Below are positions 50,479 through 58,415 of a stretch of 64,000 nucleotides of DNA, in pieces. Both the position numbers and the translations under genes were made by a program. The stretch spans positions 62,001 to 126,000 of the forward strand of contig NZ_JAMBON010000003.1 of the NCBI RefSeq assembly GCF_023715655.1, in the 5' to 3' direction. Source of the DNA: Oceanobacillus luteolus (GTDB lineage Bacteria > Bacillota > Bacilli > Bacillales > Amphibacillaceae). Position 1 is the stretch's first letter. Each line of letters opens with the position of its first letter. The notes beneath the pieces were generated by a model that had not been told where the DNA came from, ran no database searches, and saw nothing but the letters and a program-made list of their open reading frames with translations.

Positions 50479-51330
50479 ATGTTGAAAAAACTGATTCCAG
50501 CTACAATAGAATTTTATGAACGTATGGAAAAAGTAGATGTATTTGGTTTGGCTGCACAATTAGCTTATTTCTTTCTTCTCTCACTCTTTCCGTTTTTATT
50601 ATTCTTAGTTAATTTAGTCGGATTTTTTCCTTTGGACGAAGATATGATTCTACAGTTGATCGTCGATTATGCGCCTCCTCAGGTGTACCATTTAATTGAA
50701 TCCAATCTGTTAACCCTCATCCACACCCATAATGGTGGATTACTTTCCATCGGTATCATAGGAACACTATGGGCAGCTTCTAATGGAGTCAACGCAGTCA
50801 CGAAAGCATTGAACCGAGCGTACGGCATAAGACCAAAGCGTATATTTATTGTGTATCGTTTCTTATCAATTCTGCTTACCATCGGGATGTTTTTAGTCGT
50901 CATTGTCGCATTATTGCTTCCGGTTTCAGGGAGAATGATTGGAGAGTATTTTTTCTCATTCTTCGGATCTTCCCATGAGTTTCTTCAAATATGGGAGACT
51001 TTCCGCTGGGTTACATCTTCCATTATTTTCTTTATTGCCCTTCTCGCGCTTTATAAGCTGGCTCCCCACCGAAGAGTATATTTCAGGAATGTAGTCTGGG
51101 GTGCATTATTTTCTACCTTTGGTTTTCAATTAGTTTCTTGGGTATTTTCATTTTACGTAAGCAGTTTGAGAAATTACTCCACAATGTATGGCAGTCTCGG
51201 GGCGGTTATAGTATTAATGGTTTGGTTTTATTTGTTTGGCATAATCGTCCTTCTCGGTGGAGTGTTAAACGCATACCTTCATGAACGTACAATAAGAAAA
51301 AATTTCAATGGGAATGGCGGTGCCAAGTGA
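50479..51330 (+). CDS. YihY/BrkB-family membrane protein
   Basis: A 283-aa protein with six transmembrane helices of the YihY/UPF0761 family (often annotated virulence factor BrkB or, wrongly, ribonuclease BN). The marks are AAQLAYFFLLSLFPFLLFLV, GIIGTLWAASNGVNAVTKAL and LYKLAPHRRVYFRNVVWGAL. ATG 50479 has GGGAGG 5 bases upstream; the first in-frame ATG at 50461 lies before that site. Function is unknown. Confidence 0.87.
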   Translation: MLKKLIPATIEFYERMEKVDVFGLAAQLAYFFLLSLFPFLLFLVNLVGFFPLDEDMILQLIVDYAPPQVYHLIESNLLTLIHTHNGGLLSIGIIGTLWAASNGVNAVTKALNRAYGIRPKRIFIVYRFLSILLTIGMFLVVIVALLLPVSGRMIGEYFFSFFGSSHEFLQIWETFRWVTSSIIFFIALLALYKLAPHRRVYFRNVVWGALFSTFGFQLVSWVFSFYVSSLRNYSTMYGSLGAVIVLMVWFYLFGIIVLLGGVLNAYLHERTIRKNFNGNGGAK

Positions 51331-51486
51331 GGTGCGGCCTTTTTCGTGCACAAATAAAATTAATCTCTCATCCTTTAAAGTATAGTGAAATCATTATCTA
51401 AATTTACTTCATGAACTTGTTGTATGAGAAGGGTATATTTTTTCATGAAGCGAAAAAACTATAGACAAAAGAAAGGATGGAGGCTT

Positions 51487-52281
51487 ATGAAATTAAAGAG
51501 ATTGTCTGCTCTGATGCTTACTTTATACATCCTACTTGTTTTTCCGCTTTTTGCTTCAGCAGAAGAGAAGAAGGATACAACCGATAGTTTCAAACTGCCA
51601 AGTCATGTATTGGATATATCTAAGGAAAACACGGCACAAAATGACAGTTCTGATCGTCAATCTGTTGAACCTAGTAATGAAACAAAGGAATTATTGGAAA
51701 GCACCTCCGTTCCAATTGATAATTCTGATTTGATTCAGCAATTGAATGAAACAACGATCAAACCGTCGCCGATCGGGATTGGCTATCGGGCAGAGATTTT
51801 TCTCGGGCGCTGGCCGCTTCATTATGAATCAGAGGAAACATCTGTGAATTGGGAGTATCAGCAGATCAATAAGAATGAATTGAAAAATAGCGGAGATACC
51901 CAACAACAATTGAACTATATCCAACAAGAGAATAAAGAAATAAGAGGAATGCTCACAAACAAAATTGCCAATTCAGAAACAGTTAGAAAAATGATGCTGA
52001 ATAAGACAGAAGAAAAGACAAAACTGCCACTTGCTTATGAAGTGACGATTGGCAGGAATACGAAAACGGCTCACTCTTACCCCGTCCCCCCTGAACAGAC
52101 CGGTACATTGGAAGCATATGCACCAGCAATCAATGAAAAAGGCAAAGTAACGTTTGGGGAGGTATATATTGAACTGAAGGGAACGAAAAAACAACTTGTA
52201 ATTAAAAATGTGACGAAGCAAGGAGTAGGAGCTTGGCTTCCAATCCAAGACCATGTTTCCTATTCATTCAAGGTAAAGTAG
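51487..52281 (+). CDS. yfkD: YfkD-like secreted protein
   Basis: A 264-aa exported protein. After a signal peptide (LKRLSALMLTLYILLVFPLF, cleavage near ASAEE) the sequence KLPSHVLDISKENT, TIKPSPIGIGYRAEIFLGRW, LPLAYEVTIG, EAYAPAINEKGKVTFGEVYI and VTKQGVGAWLPIQDHVSYSF follows B. subtilis YfkD along its whole length. ATG 51487 has GGATGGAGG upstream; the longer frame adds an implausible basic N-terminus. The role is unknown; YfkD has been listed in SigB/sporulation-related regulons. Confidence 0.87.
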   Translation: MKLKRLSALMLTLYILLVFPLFASAEEKKDTTDSFKLPSHVLDISKENTAQNDSSDRQSVEPSNETKELLESTSVPIDNSDLIQQLNETTIKPSPIGIGYRAEIFLGRWPLHYESEETSVNWEYQQINKNELKNSGDTQQQLNYIQQENKEIRGMLTNKIANSETVRKMMLNKTEEKTKLPLAYEVTIGRNTKTAHSYPVPPEQTGTLEAYAPAINEKGKVTFGEVYIELKGTKKQLVIKNVTKQGVGAWLPIQDHVSYSFKVK

Positions 52282-52298
52282 AGAGAATTAAGATCCAG

Positions 52299-52350
52299 AA
52301 AAGATAGTGCTTATACCGCTTCTAGAGGAAGTTAAGCAACTATCTTTTTT
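52299..52350 (+). terminator. Terminator of yfkD
   Basis: AAAAGATAGT..GCTTA and TAAGC..ACTATCTTTT form a stem ending in TTTTTT. Confidence 0.8.
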
Positions 52351-52370
52351 GTTATTTTAGCAATTAGGGG

Positions 52371-52414
52371 TTGAAATTTATCCTTTAATACTTTATTATG
52401 ATAAAGTGTTAAAG
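52371..52414 (+). promoter_or_regulatory. yuiF promoter inside a 32-bp palindrome
   Basis: TTGAAA (52371-52376), 17 bases, TATTAT (52394-52399). CTTTAATACTTTAT (52383-52396), TATG, ATAAAGTGTTAAAG (52401-52414) is an inverted repeat with 13 of 14 matched positions, covering the -10. This is a likely repressor site of unknown identity; it does not look like an arginine (ARG) box. Confidence 0.6.
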
Positions 52415-52441
52415 TGAAAAAGATTTAAGGGGGAACTACTT

Positions 52442-53758
52442 ATGGAATGGGTAGTTGTTGTGTCTGTACTTGTTTTGACCATTCTAAGCTTGTTACGGTT
52501 GAACGTTATATTGGCAATCATTGCTGCTGCGATTGTTGCTGGATTAATGTCTGGGCTGTCATTCGGTGATTCCATCAATCTGTTAGTAAGTGGAATGGGT
52601 GGCCAGGCAAATACAGCTTTAAGTTATATTTTACTCGGAGCCTTTGCTATTTCTATTAGCTATACTGGAATTGTCGGTTTTCTAGTTGATTTTCTAATCA
52701 AGAAATTAGGTGGCCGACGAACAACGATTGTTCTTGTTATTGCTGGGATTGCTTGTTTATCGCAAAATGCGATTCCTGTGCATATAGCATTTATACCTAT
52801 TTTGATACCACCGTTATTAAAGTTGTTTAATTCCATGCGAATTGACCGCCGTGCAGTTGCTTCGGCATTAACTTTTGGACTGAAGGCACCGTATGTGATG
52901 TTGCCACTTGGATTTGGGTTCATCTACCACGGTATCATAGTAGATGGCTTAGCGGAAAATGGCATTGAATTGTCTGTATGGGATACAGCGCTTGCCATGT
53001 TGATGCCAGGACTGGGAATGGTAGTCGGACTGTTGGTTGCTGTTTTTATCACTTACCGGAAAGAACGCGATCCGATTATCGGTTCAGGTGGAAGTGGTAC
53101 GATTAAAGTTCGTGAAGAAGCAGAGGTTGACTTGACCTTTAATTCCAAACACTTGTTAACCTTGGTAGCTATTGTTGGTGCGTTGATTGTACAAATTATA
53201 TCCGAAAACTTAATCCTTGGTGCTTTAACAGGTCTCGTCCTCATGCTTGCATTTTTTGTAATTCCTTACAAATCATTGGATAAAGTGATGGCAGACGGTA
53301 TCGGTTTAATGGGTGCCATTGCTTTCATTATGCTTGTTGCCTCAGGATATGGTAATGTATTACGTGAAACTGGAGCGGTTGATGCGTTGGTGGAGGCCTC
53401 TGCAGGTTTTATCGGAGATAGCAATCAGGCAGTTATAGCATTTATACTATTAATAGTCGGATTGCTTATTACAATGGGGATTGGTTCTTCATTTGGAACC
53501 GTACCGATTATTGTTGCACTATATGTTCCAATTTGTGTTGCAGCTGGATTTTCACCAATGGCGATTGCTTGCTTAATCGGTACAGCGGGTGCATTAGGTG
53601 ATGCTGGTTCACCGGCTTCGGACAGTACATTAGGTCCGACATCTGGCTTAAATGCTGATGGTAATCATAACCATATTTGGGATACAGTAGTACCTTCATT
53701 TATCCATTATAATATTCCACTCATTATCTTTGGTTGGATTGCAGCACTTATTTTATAA
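52442..53758 (+). CDS. yuiF: YuiF-like Na+/H+ antiporter-family transporter
   Basis: A 438-aa membrane protein with about 11-12 transmembrane segments, of the NhaC-like/Na_H_antiport_2 family to which B. subtilis YuiF belongs. Conserved parts are VVVSVLVLTILSLLRLNVIL at the N-terminus, LSQNAIPVHIAFIPILIPPL and SSFGTVPIIVALYVPICVAA, and IGTAGALGDAGSPASDSTLG. GGGGG is upstream of the ATG. YuiF-type proteins have been proposed to move arginine or other basic amino acids in exchange for cations; the substrate is not shown here. Control is probably through the palindrome over the promoter. Confidence 0.85.
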   Translation: MEWVVVVSVLVLTILSLLRLNVILAIIAAAIVAGLMSGLSFGDSINLLVSGMGGQANTALSYILLGAFAISISYTGIVGFLVDFLIKKLGGRRTTIVLVIAGIACLSQNAIPVHIAFIPILIPPLLKLFNSMRIDRRAVASALTFGLKAPYVMLPLGFGFIYHGIIVDGLAENGIELSVWDTALAMLMPGLGMVVGLLVAVFITYRKERDPIIGSGGSGTIKVREEAEVDLTFNSKHLLTLVAIVGALIVQIISENLILGALTGLVLMLAFFVIPYKSLDKVMADGIGLMGAIAFIMLVASGYGNVLRETGAVDALVEASAGFIGDSNQAVIAFILLIVGLLITMGIGSSFGTVPIIVALYVPICVAAGFSPMAIACLIGTAGALGDAGSPASDSTLGPTSGLNADGNHNHIWDTVVPSFIHYNIPLIIFGWIAALIL

Positions 53759-53767
53759 AACAATTAC

Positions 53768-53808
53768 ATCACTTAGGCTTCGGAGACGTTAGCCTAGGTG
53801 ATTTTTTT
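53768..53808 (+). terminator. Terminator of yuiF
   Basis: ATCACTTAGGCT and AGCCTAGGTGAT pair (one mismatch) and are followed by a T-run. Confidence 0.88.
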
Positions 53809-53877
53809 CGTTTGCGTTCTTTGTGCTTGGAATAGATTTCATTTGCCCGGTTAAGCTATGGAAAAAGGATGTTGATG

Positions 53878-54663
53878 ATGAAACATTTTGTAGTAGGAAG
53901 TCTTATACTCCTTACCTTCTTCTTGTTCCATGTTGATGTGGATGCAAGAGGCTTTGGCTGGGGTTATAAAAAAAGCACAAATGGTGAAGTTCCTGATATC
54001 GGTACGTATGATGAGTTGTTGGAACGTTTTGGTGCCTATTATGCCGACAAATCCGGAGAGAAGAATATTTATTTGACGTTTGATAATGGTTATGAAGAAG
54101 GATATACACCGATGATATTAGATGTTCTCAAAAAAGAAAAAGCACCTGCCACTTTTTTTGTGACCGGACATTATGTGGAATCTGAGCCAGAATTGGTTAA
54201 GCGGATGGTGGATGAAGGACATATTATCGGCAACCATTCTTATCATCATCCAGATTTTTCGATCCTGACAAAGGAAGCGATGAAAAAGGAATTGGAAGAC
54301 CTTGCGAAAAAGGTTAGTGAGGTGTCAGACCAGAAGGATTTGAAATACCTCAGGCCTCCGCGAGGAATATTTAATGAGCAGACATTGAAATGGTCAAAGG
54401 AATTAGGATATGTCCATATATTTTGGTCGCTGGCATTCAAGGACTGGGAAACAGCCAATCAAAAAGGTTGGCGCTATGCTTATGAAGAAGTGATGAAGCA
54501 AGTCCATCCAGGCGCAATTGTTTTGCTGCATACTGTTTCAAAGGATAATGCAGAAGCACTGGAGGCCATCATCAAGGATTTAAAAGCAGAGGGTTATCAA
54601 TTTAAAAGCTTGGATGAGTTAGTTCTGAGAGATTACATGCCACAGGTGATTTATGGGTATTGA
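53878..54663 (+). CDS. pdaA: Polysaccharide deacetylase PdaA (muramic delta-lactam synthesis)
   Basis: A 261-aa exported deacetylase. Signal peptide (FVVGSLILLTFFLFHVDV), then the NodB domain with motif 1 TFDNGYEEGY, zinc ligands in GNHSYHHPDF, RPPRGIFNEQT and the late LLHTVSKDN. TFDNGYE rather than TFDDG is the mark of PdaA, which deacetylates muramic acid to form the delta-lactam of spore cortex. ATG 53878 has AAAGGAT 7 bases upstream. Its terminator palindrome was duplicated by an IS insertion 2 bases after the stop. Confidence 0.9.
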   Translation: MKHFVVGSLILLTFFLFHVDVDARGFGWGYKKSTNGEVPDIGTYDELLERFGAYYADKSGEKNIYLTFDNGYEEGYTPMILDVLKKEKAPATFFVTGHYVESEPELVKRMVDEGHIIGNHSYHHPDFSILTKEAMKKELEDLAKKVSEVSDQKDLKYLRPPRGIFNEQTLKWSKELGYVHIFWSLAFKDWETANQKGWRYAYEEVMKQVHPGAIVLLHTVSKDNAEALEAIIKDLKAEGYQFKSLDELVLRDYMPQVIYGY

Positions 54664-54665
54664 AA

Positions 54666-54685
54666 AGAGTAGAGAAATCTACTCT
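54666..54685 (+). repeat. Target duplication of the IS, left copy (pdaA terminator stem-loop)
   Basis: AGAGTAGAGAAATCTACTCT, identical to 56260-56279. The sequence is itself a hairpin (AGAGTAGA-GAAA-TCTACTCT) two bases after the pdaA stop, so the target was its terminator. Confidence 0.85.
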
Positions 54686-54781
54686 CAGCTTGTAGAGAAA
54701 GTAGGTGTTTTTTCTCTGCAAGCTTTTTATTTTGGTTAAAGTGATATATTTTCTGGTGATTTTTACAATGAAAATAGACTC

Positions 54782-54815
54782 CCATCCACCTATCCTAATC
54801 TGGATAGGTGGATGG
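54782..54815. terminator. Hairpin at the end of the transposase gene
   Basis: CCATCCACCTATCC, TAATCT, GGATAGGTGGATGG is a perfect 14-bp inverted repeat spanning the transposase stop codon. It may act as a terminator for either strand or limit outside transcription. Confidence 0.65.
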
Positions 54816-56151
54816 CAATCTTCTTCATGTTCTGGCACGCTGCAGTGAGTAATACTTGCTCACTTGCATTGTGCAATCCCCTCAACCTGCAATAGCGAAG
54901 CCCATGCAGTTCTTTTGAATCTGCGAAGCTTCGCTCAACCTTTTCCTTTCTGTATTTATAAAGCATCTTTCCTGATGAAGATAGACGGTTTTCTCGTACC
55001 TTTTCTTTATGTTCTTCCCAAACATGGCGAGTTACTACTTTTTGATGATTTTTTGACCTGGTACATTCTTTTAATAGTGGGCAACCTACACATTGTTTAG
55101 GATTGGATTTATACTCTCTATAGCCATCTCTACTTGTGGTCGAATAGGCTAAAGTTTGTCCGTTCGGACAAATATAAATATCTTGTTCTTTATCATATTT
55201 AAACTTCCATTTTGGAAATAATCCTTTCGTCGGATGATATCTACGGTAAGCGATAACTCCAAATATGTCTCTATCTGATAATCCTTTGCATATTGGGTTA
55301 GTCAAGTAACCTGAGTCTAAGGCAACCGCTTCTACTTTTAAATCAAATCTGTTTATTTGTCGATCCAATCGTTCTAAGTAAGGGACGGAATCATGAACGT
55401 TTCCTGGAGTGACATAAGCATCTGTAATAATATTAAATTTCATGTCTGTCGTACGATGATCGAGGTAACAGAACATTTCTTGTTTATTGTCACGAGACAT
55501 AAAACCACTTTCTGGATCCGTCTTACTCTTACGGATTGTTTTTGTGTCCTTCACTTCCTCCCTGTCCGTTAGTGGTTTTTTTCCGTGTTGCTTCCGATCT
55601 TCTTCAATAGCTTGATTTAATTCTTCTACGTAATCTCGAACCTCTACCTCCACTTCTTCTCTCGTGAATTTATGTTTATTGGCGTTAGCCTTTAGATGGG
55701 TGGAGTCCGTAAACAAAACCCTCCCACCAACCATTTGGTGGTTAATAGCTTGGAGAACAATTTCATCAAAAATATCTTGAAATATGTTCGTGTCTTTAAA
55801 TCGCGTACGGCGATTCCAACTAATCGTGGAGTGGTGTGGAACAGGATCAGAAATTTTTAAACCAAGAAACCAACGATACGCTAGATTCATTTGAATTTCC
55901 TTCTCCAGTTGACGCTCGGAACGAATCCCATAAAAATAACCAATAAACATCATTTTGAATAAGACGAGGGGATCTAAAGAAGGTCGACCATTATCCTCAC
56001 TATAATAAGGTCTTACTTTATCTATAATGAAAGAGAAATCAATGTATTTATCAATTTTTCGTAGTAAGTGATCTTGTGGTACTAAGTCTTCCAGACAGAC
56101 AAACTCAACTTCATTTTGAGTATTACTTCTTGTATGAAACAACCTAATCAC
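54790..56151 (-). CDS. IS1182-family transposase
   Basis: A 453-aa transposase, apparently intact. The N-terminal domain has [20 protein letters not shown] and [20 protein letters not shown]. The DDE triad is Asp149 in [15 protein letters not shown], Asp279 in [11 protein letters not shown] and Glu406 in [20 protein letters not shown] cysteine cluster (C354, C357, C363) precedes the last domain, typical for the family. No frameshift or missing catalytic residue is seen, so the element may be active. Confidence 0.93.
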   Translation of the reverse strand: MIRLFHTRSNTQNEVEFVCLEDLVPQDHLLRKIDKYIDFSFIIDKVRPYYSEDNGRPSLDPLVLFKMMFIGYFYGIRSERQLEKEIQMNLAYRWFLGLKISDPVPHHSTISWNRRTRFKDTNIFQDIFDEIVLQAINHQMVGGRVLFTDSTHLKANANKHKFTREEVEVEVRDYVEELNQAIEEDRKQHGKKPLTDREEVKDTKTIRKSKTDPESGFMSRDNKQEMFCYLDHRTTDMKFNIITDAYVTPGNVHDSVPYLERLDRQINRFDLKVEAVALDSGYLTNPICKGLSDRDIFGVIAYRRYHPTKGLFPKWKFKYDKEQDIYICPNGQTLAYSTTSRDGYREYKSNPKQCVGCPLLKECTRSKNHQKVVTRHVWEEHKEKVRENRLSSSGKMLYKYRKEKVERSFADSKELHGLRYCRLRGLHNASEQVLLTAACQNMKKIAIHLSRLG

Positions 56152-56259
56152 CGCCTATTTTTATTACTAATATTATACCAAATTAGGCAATAGAGTTGTT
56201 TTATTATTTTGATAAATAAAAAGAAATAAATAGGCTGTCGAGGGTTTCTCGACAGCCTG

Positions 56260-56279
56260 AGAGTAGAGAAATCTACTCT
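56260..56279 (+). repeat. Target duplication of the IS, right copy
   Basis: AGAGTAGAGAAATCTACTCT, the same 20 bp as 54666-54685. It keeps the original T-run (TTTTTTT) that belonged to the pdaA terminator before insertion. Confidence 0.85.
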
Positions 56280-56300
56280 TTTTTTATTTCTTACTTCATA

Positions 56301-56353
56301 CTAGTACTTGGTACTAAAAAACTATGTAATAATTTCTGATTTTTTGTTATAAT
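56301..56353 (+). promoter_or_regulatory. FapR-type operator and promoter of mbcS
   Basis: CTAGTACTTGGTACTAA (56301-56317) matches 15 of 17 positions of the FapR site TTAGTACCTGGTACTAA. A TATAAT (56348-56353) is the probable -10, with a weak TGTAAT 17 bases upstream. FapR represses lipid synthesis genes and is released by malonyl-CoA. The operator lies 21 bases from the IS target duplication. Confidence 0.65.
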
Positions 56354-56382
56354 GGGGAAAATAAATAGAAAGTGGTGAAGGG

Positions 56383-57966
56383 ATGATGAAGAGAGAGGAT
56401 TTAATCGCACCGACGAAGTACAATATTGCGATGGAAGTGGAGAAGTTTGCCAACGATAAAAATAAAAAGGCATTAATTTGGTTGGACGAAAATGACAACA
56501 AAAAAGAAATCACTTATCAGGCATTATTACGGAACGTAAATAAAGTCGGGAATGTATTCTTGAATAGCGGACTAGAGAAAGGTGACAAAATCATCATCAT
56601 CATGCCGCGCTTAATTGAAACTTATGAAGTTTATCTTGCTGCATTAAAAACGGGGATCATTATTATACCTAGCTCTGAGATGTTAAAAGCTAATGACTTG
56701 GAATATCGGATCAATCATGGAGAAGTAAGTGCAGTTGTGGCATTCCATGAATTTACCGAAGAAGTGAGTAAAGTATCAAACTTCGAACAGCTGAAAAAGT
56801 TTGTGGTCGGACAAGCAGTAGACGGCTGGGAATTTTTAGATGAGGCTAAATCATATGCTACAGAAGAATTGGAAATGGTCGATACATCAAAAGATGATAT
56901 TGCATTTTTACCGTATACGTCCGGCACAACGGGGAATCCAAAGGGGGTCGTCCATACCCACGCTTGGGGATATGCCCACTTAAAAACTGCTCCTGAAAAT
57001 TGGCTTGGAGTGGAAGAGGACGATTTAGTTTGGGCCACAGCCGGTCCAGGTTGGCAAAAATGGATTTGGAGCCCATTTCTATCGGTGTTGGGGTCGGGTG
57101 CCACAGGCTTTATTTATAGTGGAAGATTTGATCCAGAAAAATACTTACAACTCTTAGACGAACATGAGATTAATACACTTTGTTGTACACCAACGGAATA
57201 TCGCCTGATGGCCAAGGTTGAGCATTTGGAAGATTATAAGCTCACTAACCTGAAAAGTGCTGTATCTGCAGGTGAACCGCTCAACGTGGAAGTGATCAAT
57301 ATATTCCGTAAGTATTTCGATATTACTGTACGAGACGGTTACGGACAAACCGAAAACACCTTGTTACTTGGAATAACAAAGGATATGGAAGTGAAACCAG
57401 GATCAATGGGTAAACCGACTCCAGGCAATGCGGTGGAAATTATCGATGAAGATGGGAACCCAGTTGCAGTAAATGAAATTGGGGATATTGCTCTTCCACT
57501 TGATAGTCCTGCGTTATTCCGTGAATATTATAAGGATAAGGAGCGGACGAAAGCCTCTCGCCGTGGCTCCTATTATATTACGGGGGACCAAGCACGCAAG
57601 GATGAGGATGGCTACTTCTGGTTTGAAGGCCGTAGAGACGACATTATTATTAGCTCAGGTTACACGATTGGGCCATTTGAAGTGGAAGACGCCCTCGTTA
57701 AGCATCCATACGTTCAAGAATGTGCAGTTGTAGCAAGTCCACATGAAGAACGAGGCAGTATAGTCAAAGCATTTGTCGTCTTGAAACAAAATGTCGATAA
57801 AAATGACCCTAACTTGATTAAACAGTTGCAGGATCATGTTAAAGAACAAACTGCACCATATAAATATCCGAGAGAAATTGAATTTATAGACCATTTACCA
57901 AAAACGACTTCTGGTAAAATTAGAAGAATCGAATTGCGTCAGCGTGAGTTGCAGAAAAATAAATAA
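56383..57966 (+). CDS. mbcS: Medium-chain acyl-CoA synthetase (MbcS type)
   Basis: A 527-aa adenylate-forming acyl-CoA synthetase. ATP motif LPYTSGTTGNPKGVVHTHAW, AGPGWQKWIWSPF, DGYGQTENTLL, the hinge YYITGDQARKDEDGYFWFEG, GRRDDIIISSGYTIGP and the catalytic Lys in LPKTTSGKIRRIEL are all present. It belongs to the acetyl-CoA synthetase-like MbcS/YtcI group, which activates short and medium straight- and branched-chain acids. GTGAAGGG lies before the tandem ATG 56383/56386. A FapR-type site in its promoter links it to membrane lipid control. Confidence 0.88.
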   Translation: MMKREDLIAPTKYNIAMEVEKFANDKNKKALIWLDENDNKKEITYQALLRNVNKVGNVFLNSGLEKGDKIIIIMPRLIETYEVYLAALKTGIIIIPSSEMLKANDLEYRINHGEVSAVVAFHEFTEEVSKVSNFEQLKKFVVGQAVDGWEFLDEAKSYATEELEMVDTSKDDIAFLPYTSGTTGNPKGVVHTHAWGYAHLKTAPENWLGVEEDDLVWATAGPGWQKWIWSPFLSVLGSGATGFIYSGRFDPEKYLQLLDEHEINTLCCTPTEYRLMAKVEHLEDYKLTNLKSAVSAGEPLNVEVINIFRKYFDITVRDGYGQTENTLLLGITKDMEVKPGSMGKPTPGNAVEIIDEDGNPVAVNEIGDIALPLDSPALFREYYKDKERTKASRRGSYYITGDQARKDEDGYFWFEGRRDDIIISSGYTIGPFEVEDALVKHPYVQECAVVASPHEERGSIVKAFVVLKQNVDKNDPNLIKQLQDHVKEQTAPYKYPREIEFIDHLPKTTSGKIRRIELRQRELQKNK

Positions 57967-57971
57967 AGGAA

Positions 57972-58010
57972 AAGCCGCTTATGTATGATAGACATAAGCG
58001 GCTTTTTTGT
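57972..58010 (+). terminator. Terminator of mbcS
   Basis: AAAAGCCGCTTATGT and ACATAAGCGGCTTTT form a 15-bp stem followed by TTTTTTG. Confidence 0.92.
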
Positions 58011-58066
58011 TTTTATATCTTATTCTTTGGGTATCCTAATAATAGAAAAACTTGAAGTGAGGGATT

Positions 58067-58246
58067 ATGATGGATTCAAAAGACCGTATCAAACAGTTGA
58101 TAAACGAGTTGACAGAGGAAGAAGCTGTAAGAGTCCTAAATTTCGCGTCGGAAGTAAAGGAAGCTAAAGAGAAAGAGATTGAGGAAGTTGCCCCTGTAGC
58201 ATTTTGGGATAATGACGATAAAGTATGGAACGAAATCAGCAGATGA
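58067..58246 (+). CDS. Small acidic helical protein (59 aa)
   Basis: An open frame of 59 codons starts at the tandem ATG 58067/58070, with GAAGTGAGGG upstream, and its stop lies in the left arm of a good terminator. The product begins MMDSKDRIKQLINELTEEEA, is predicted helical to about residue 40, and ends in PVAFWDNDDKVWNEISR. The Trp/Asp-rich tail after a helix resembles the tails of small antitoxin-like proteins, but no toxin gene is adjacent. I do not recognise the family. Confidence 0.7.
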   Translation: MMDSKDRIKQLINELTEEEAVRVLNFASEVKEAKEKEIEEVAPVAFWDNDDKVWNEISR

Positions 58247-58271
58247 AAGTAAAGCATTCATCTGCTTTTTG
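58239..58271 (+). terminator. Terminator of the 59-aa protein gene
   Basis: AGCAGATGAA and TTCATCTGCT flank a 9-base loop and are followed by TTTTTG. The stop codon TGA is inside the left arm. Confidence 0.88.
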
Positions 58272-58324
58272 TTGCGTTATCACGGCATTTGCCTAAAATA
58301 ATTTAAAAAATCTAGGTAAAAGAC

Positions 58325-58386
58325 TTGAAAGTCAAAGATAGTCAGAGTATAATAAAATTAAAGTCAAAGATAGTCAAAGTCAAATT
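58325..58386 (+). promoter_or_regulatory. clpE promoter with two CtsR operators
   Basis: TTGAAA (58325-58330), 17 bases, TATAAT (58348-58353). The spacer itself is a CtsR box (GTCAAAGATAGTCAGAG, 58331-58347). A second, better box (AGTCAAAGATAGTCAAA, 58362-58378, with a third GTCAAA) lies downstream of the start. The CtsR consensus is GGTCAAANANRGTCAAA. Confidence 0.8.
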
Positions 58387-58415
58387 GATAAATAAATATC
58401 AAGGAGGAATGTAAG

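Larger units (their letters stand above)
54686..56259. mobile_element. IS1182-family insertion sequence (about 1574 bp)
   Basis: One transposase gene lies between terminal inverted repeats. The left end is CAGCTTGTAGAGAAA (54686-54700); the right end, read inward, is CAGGCTGTCGAGAAA (56259-56245); 12 of 15 match. Each end is also a hairpin: left AGCTTGTAGAGAAA / TTTCTCTGCAAGCT (54687-54724), right AGGCTGTCGAG / CTCGACAGCCT (56232-56258). The element is flanked by a 20-bp direct repeat that is a complete terminator palindrome. IS1182-family elements are known for targeting such palindromes with variable-length duplications. Confidence 0.85.
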
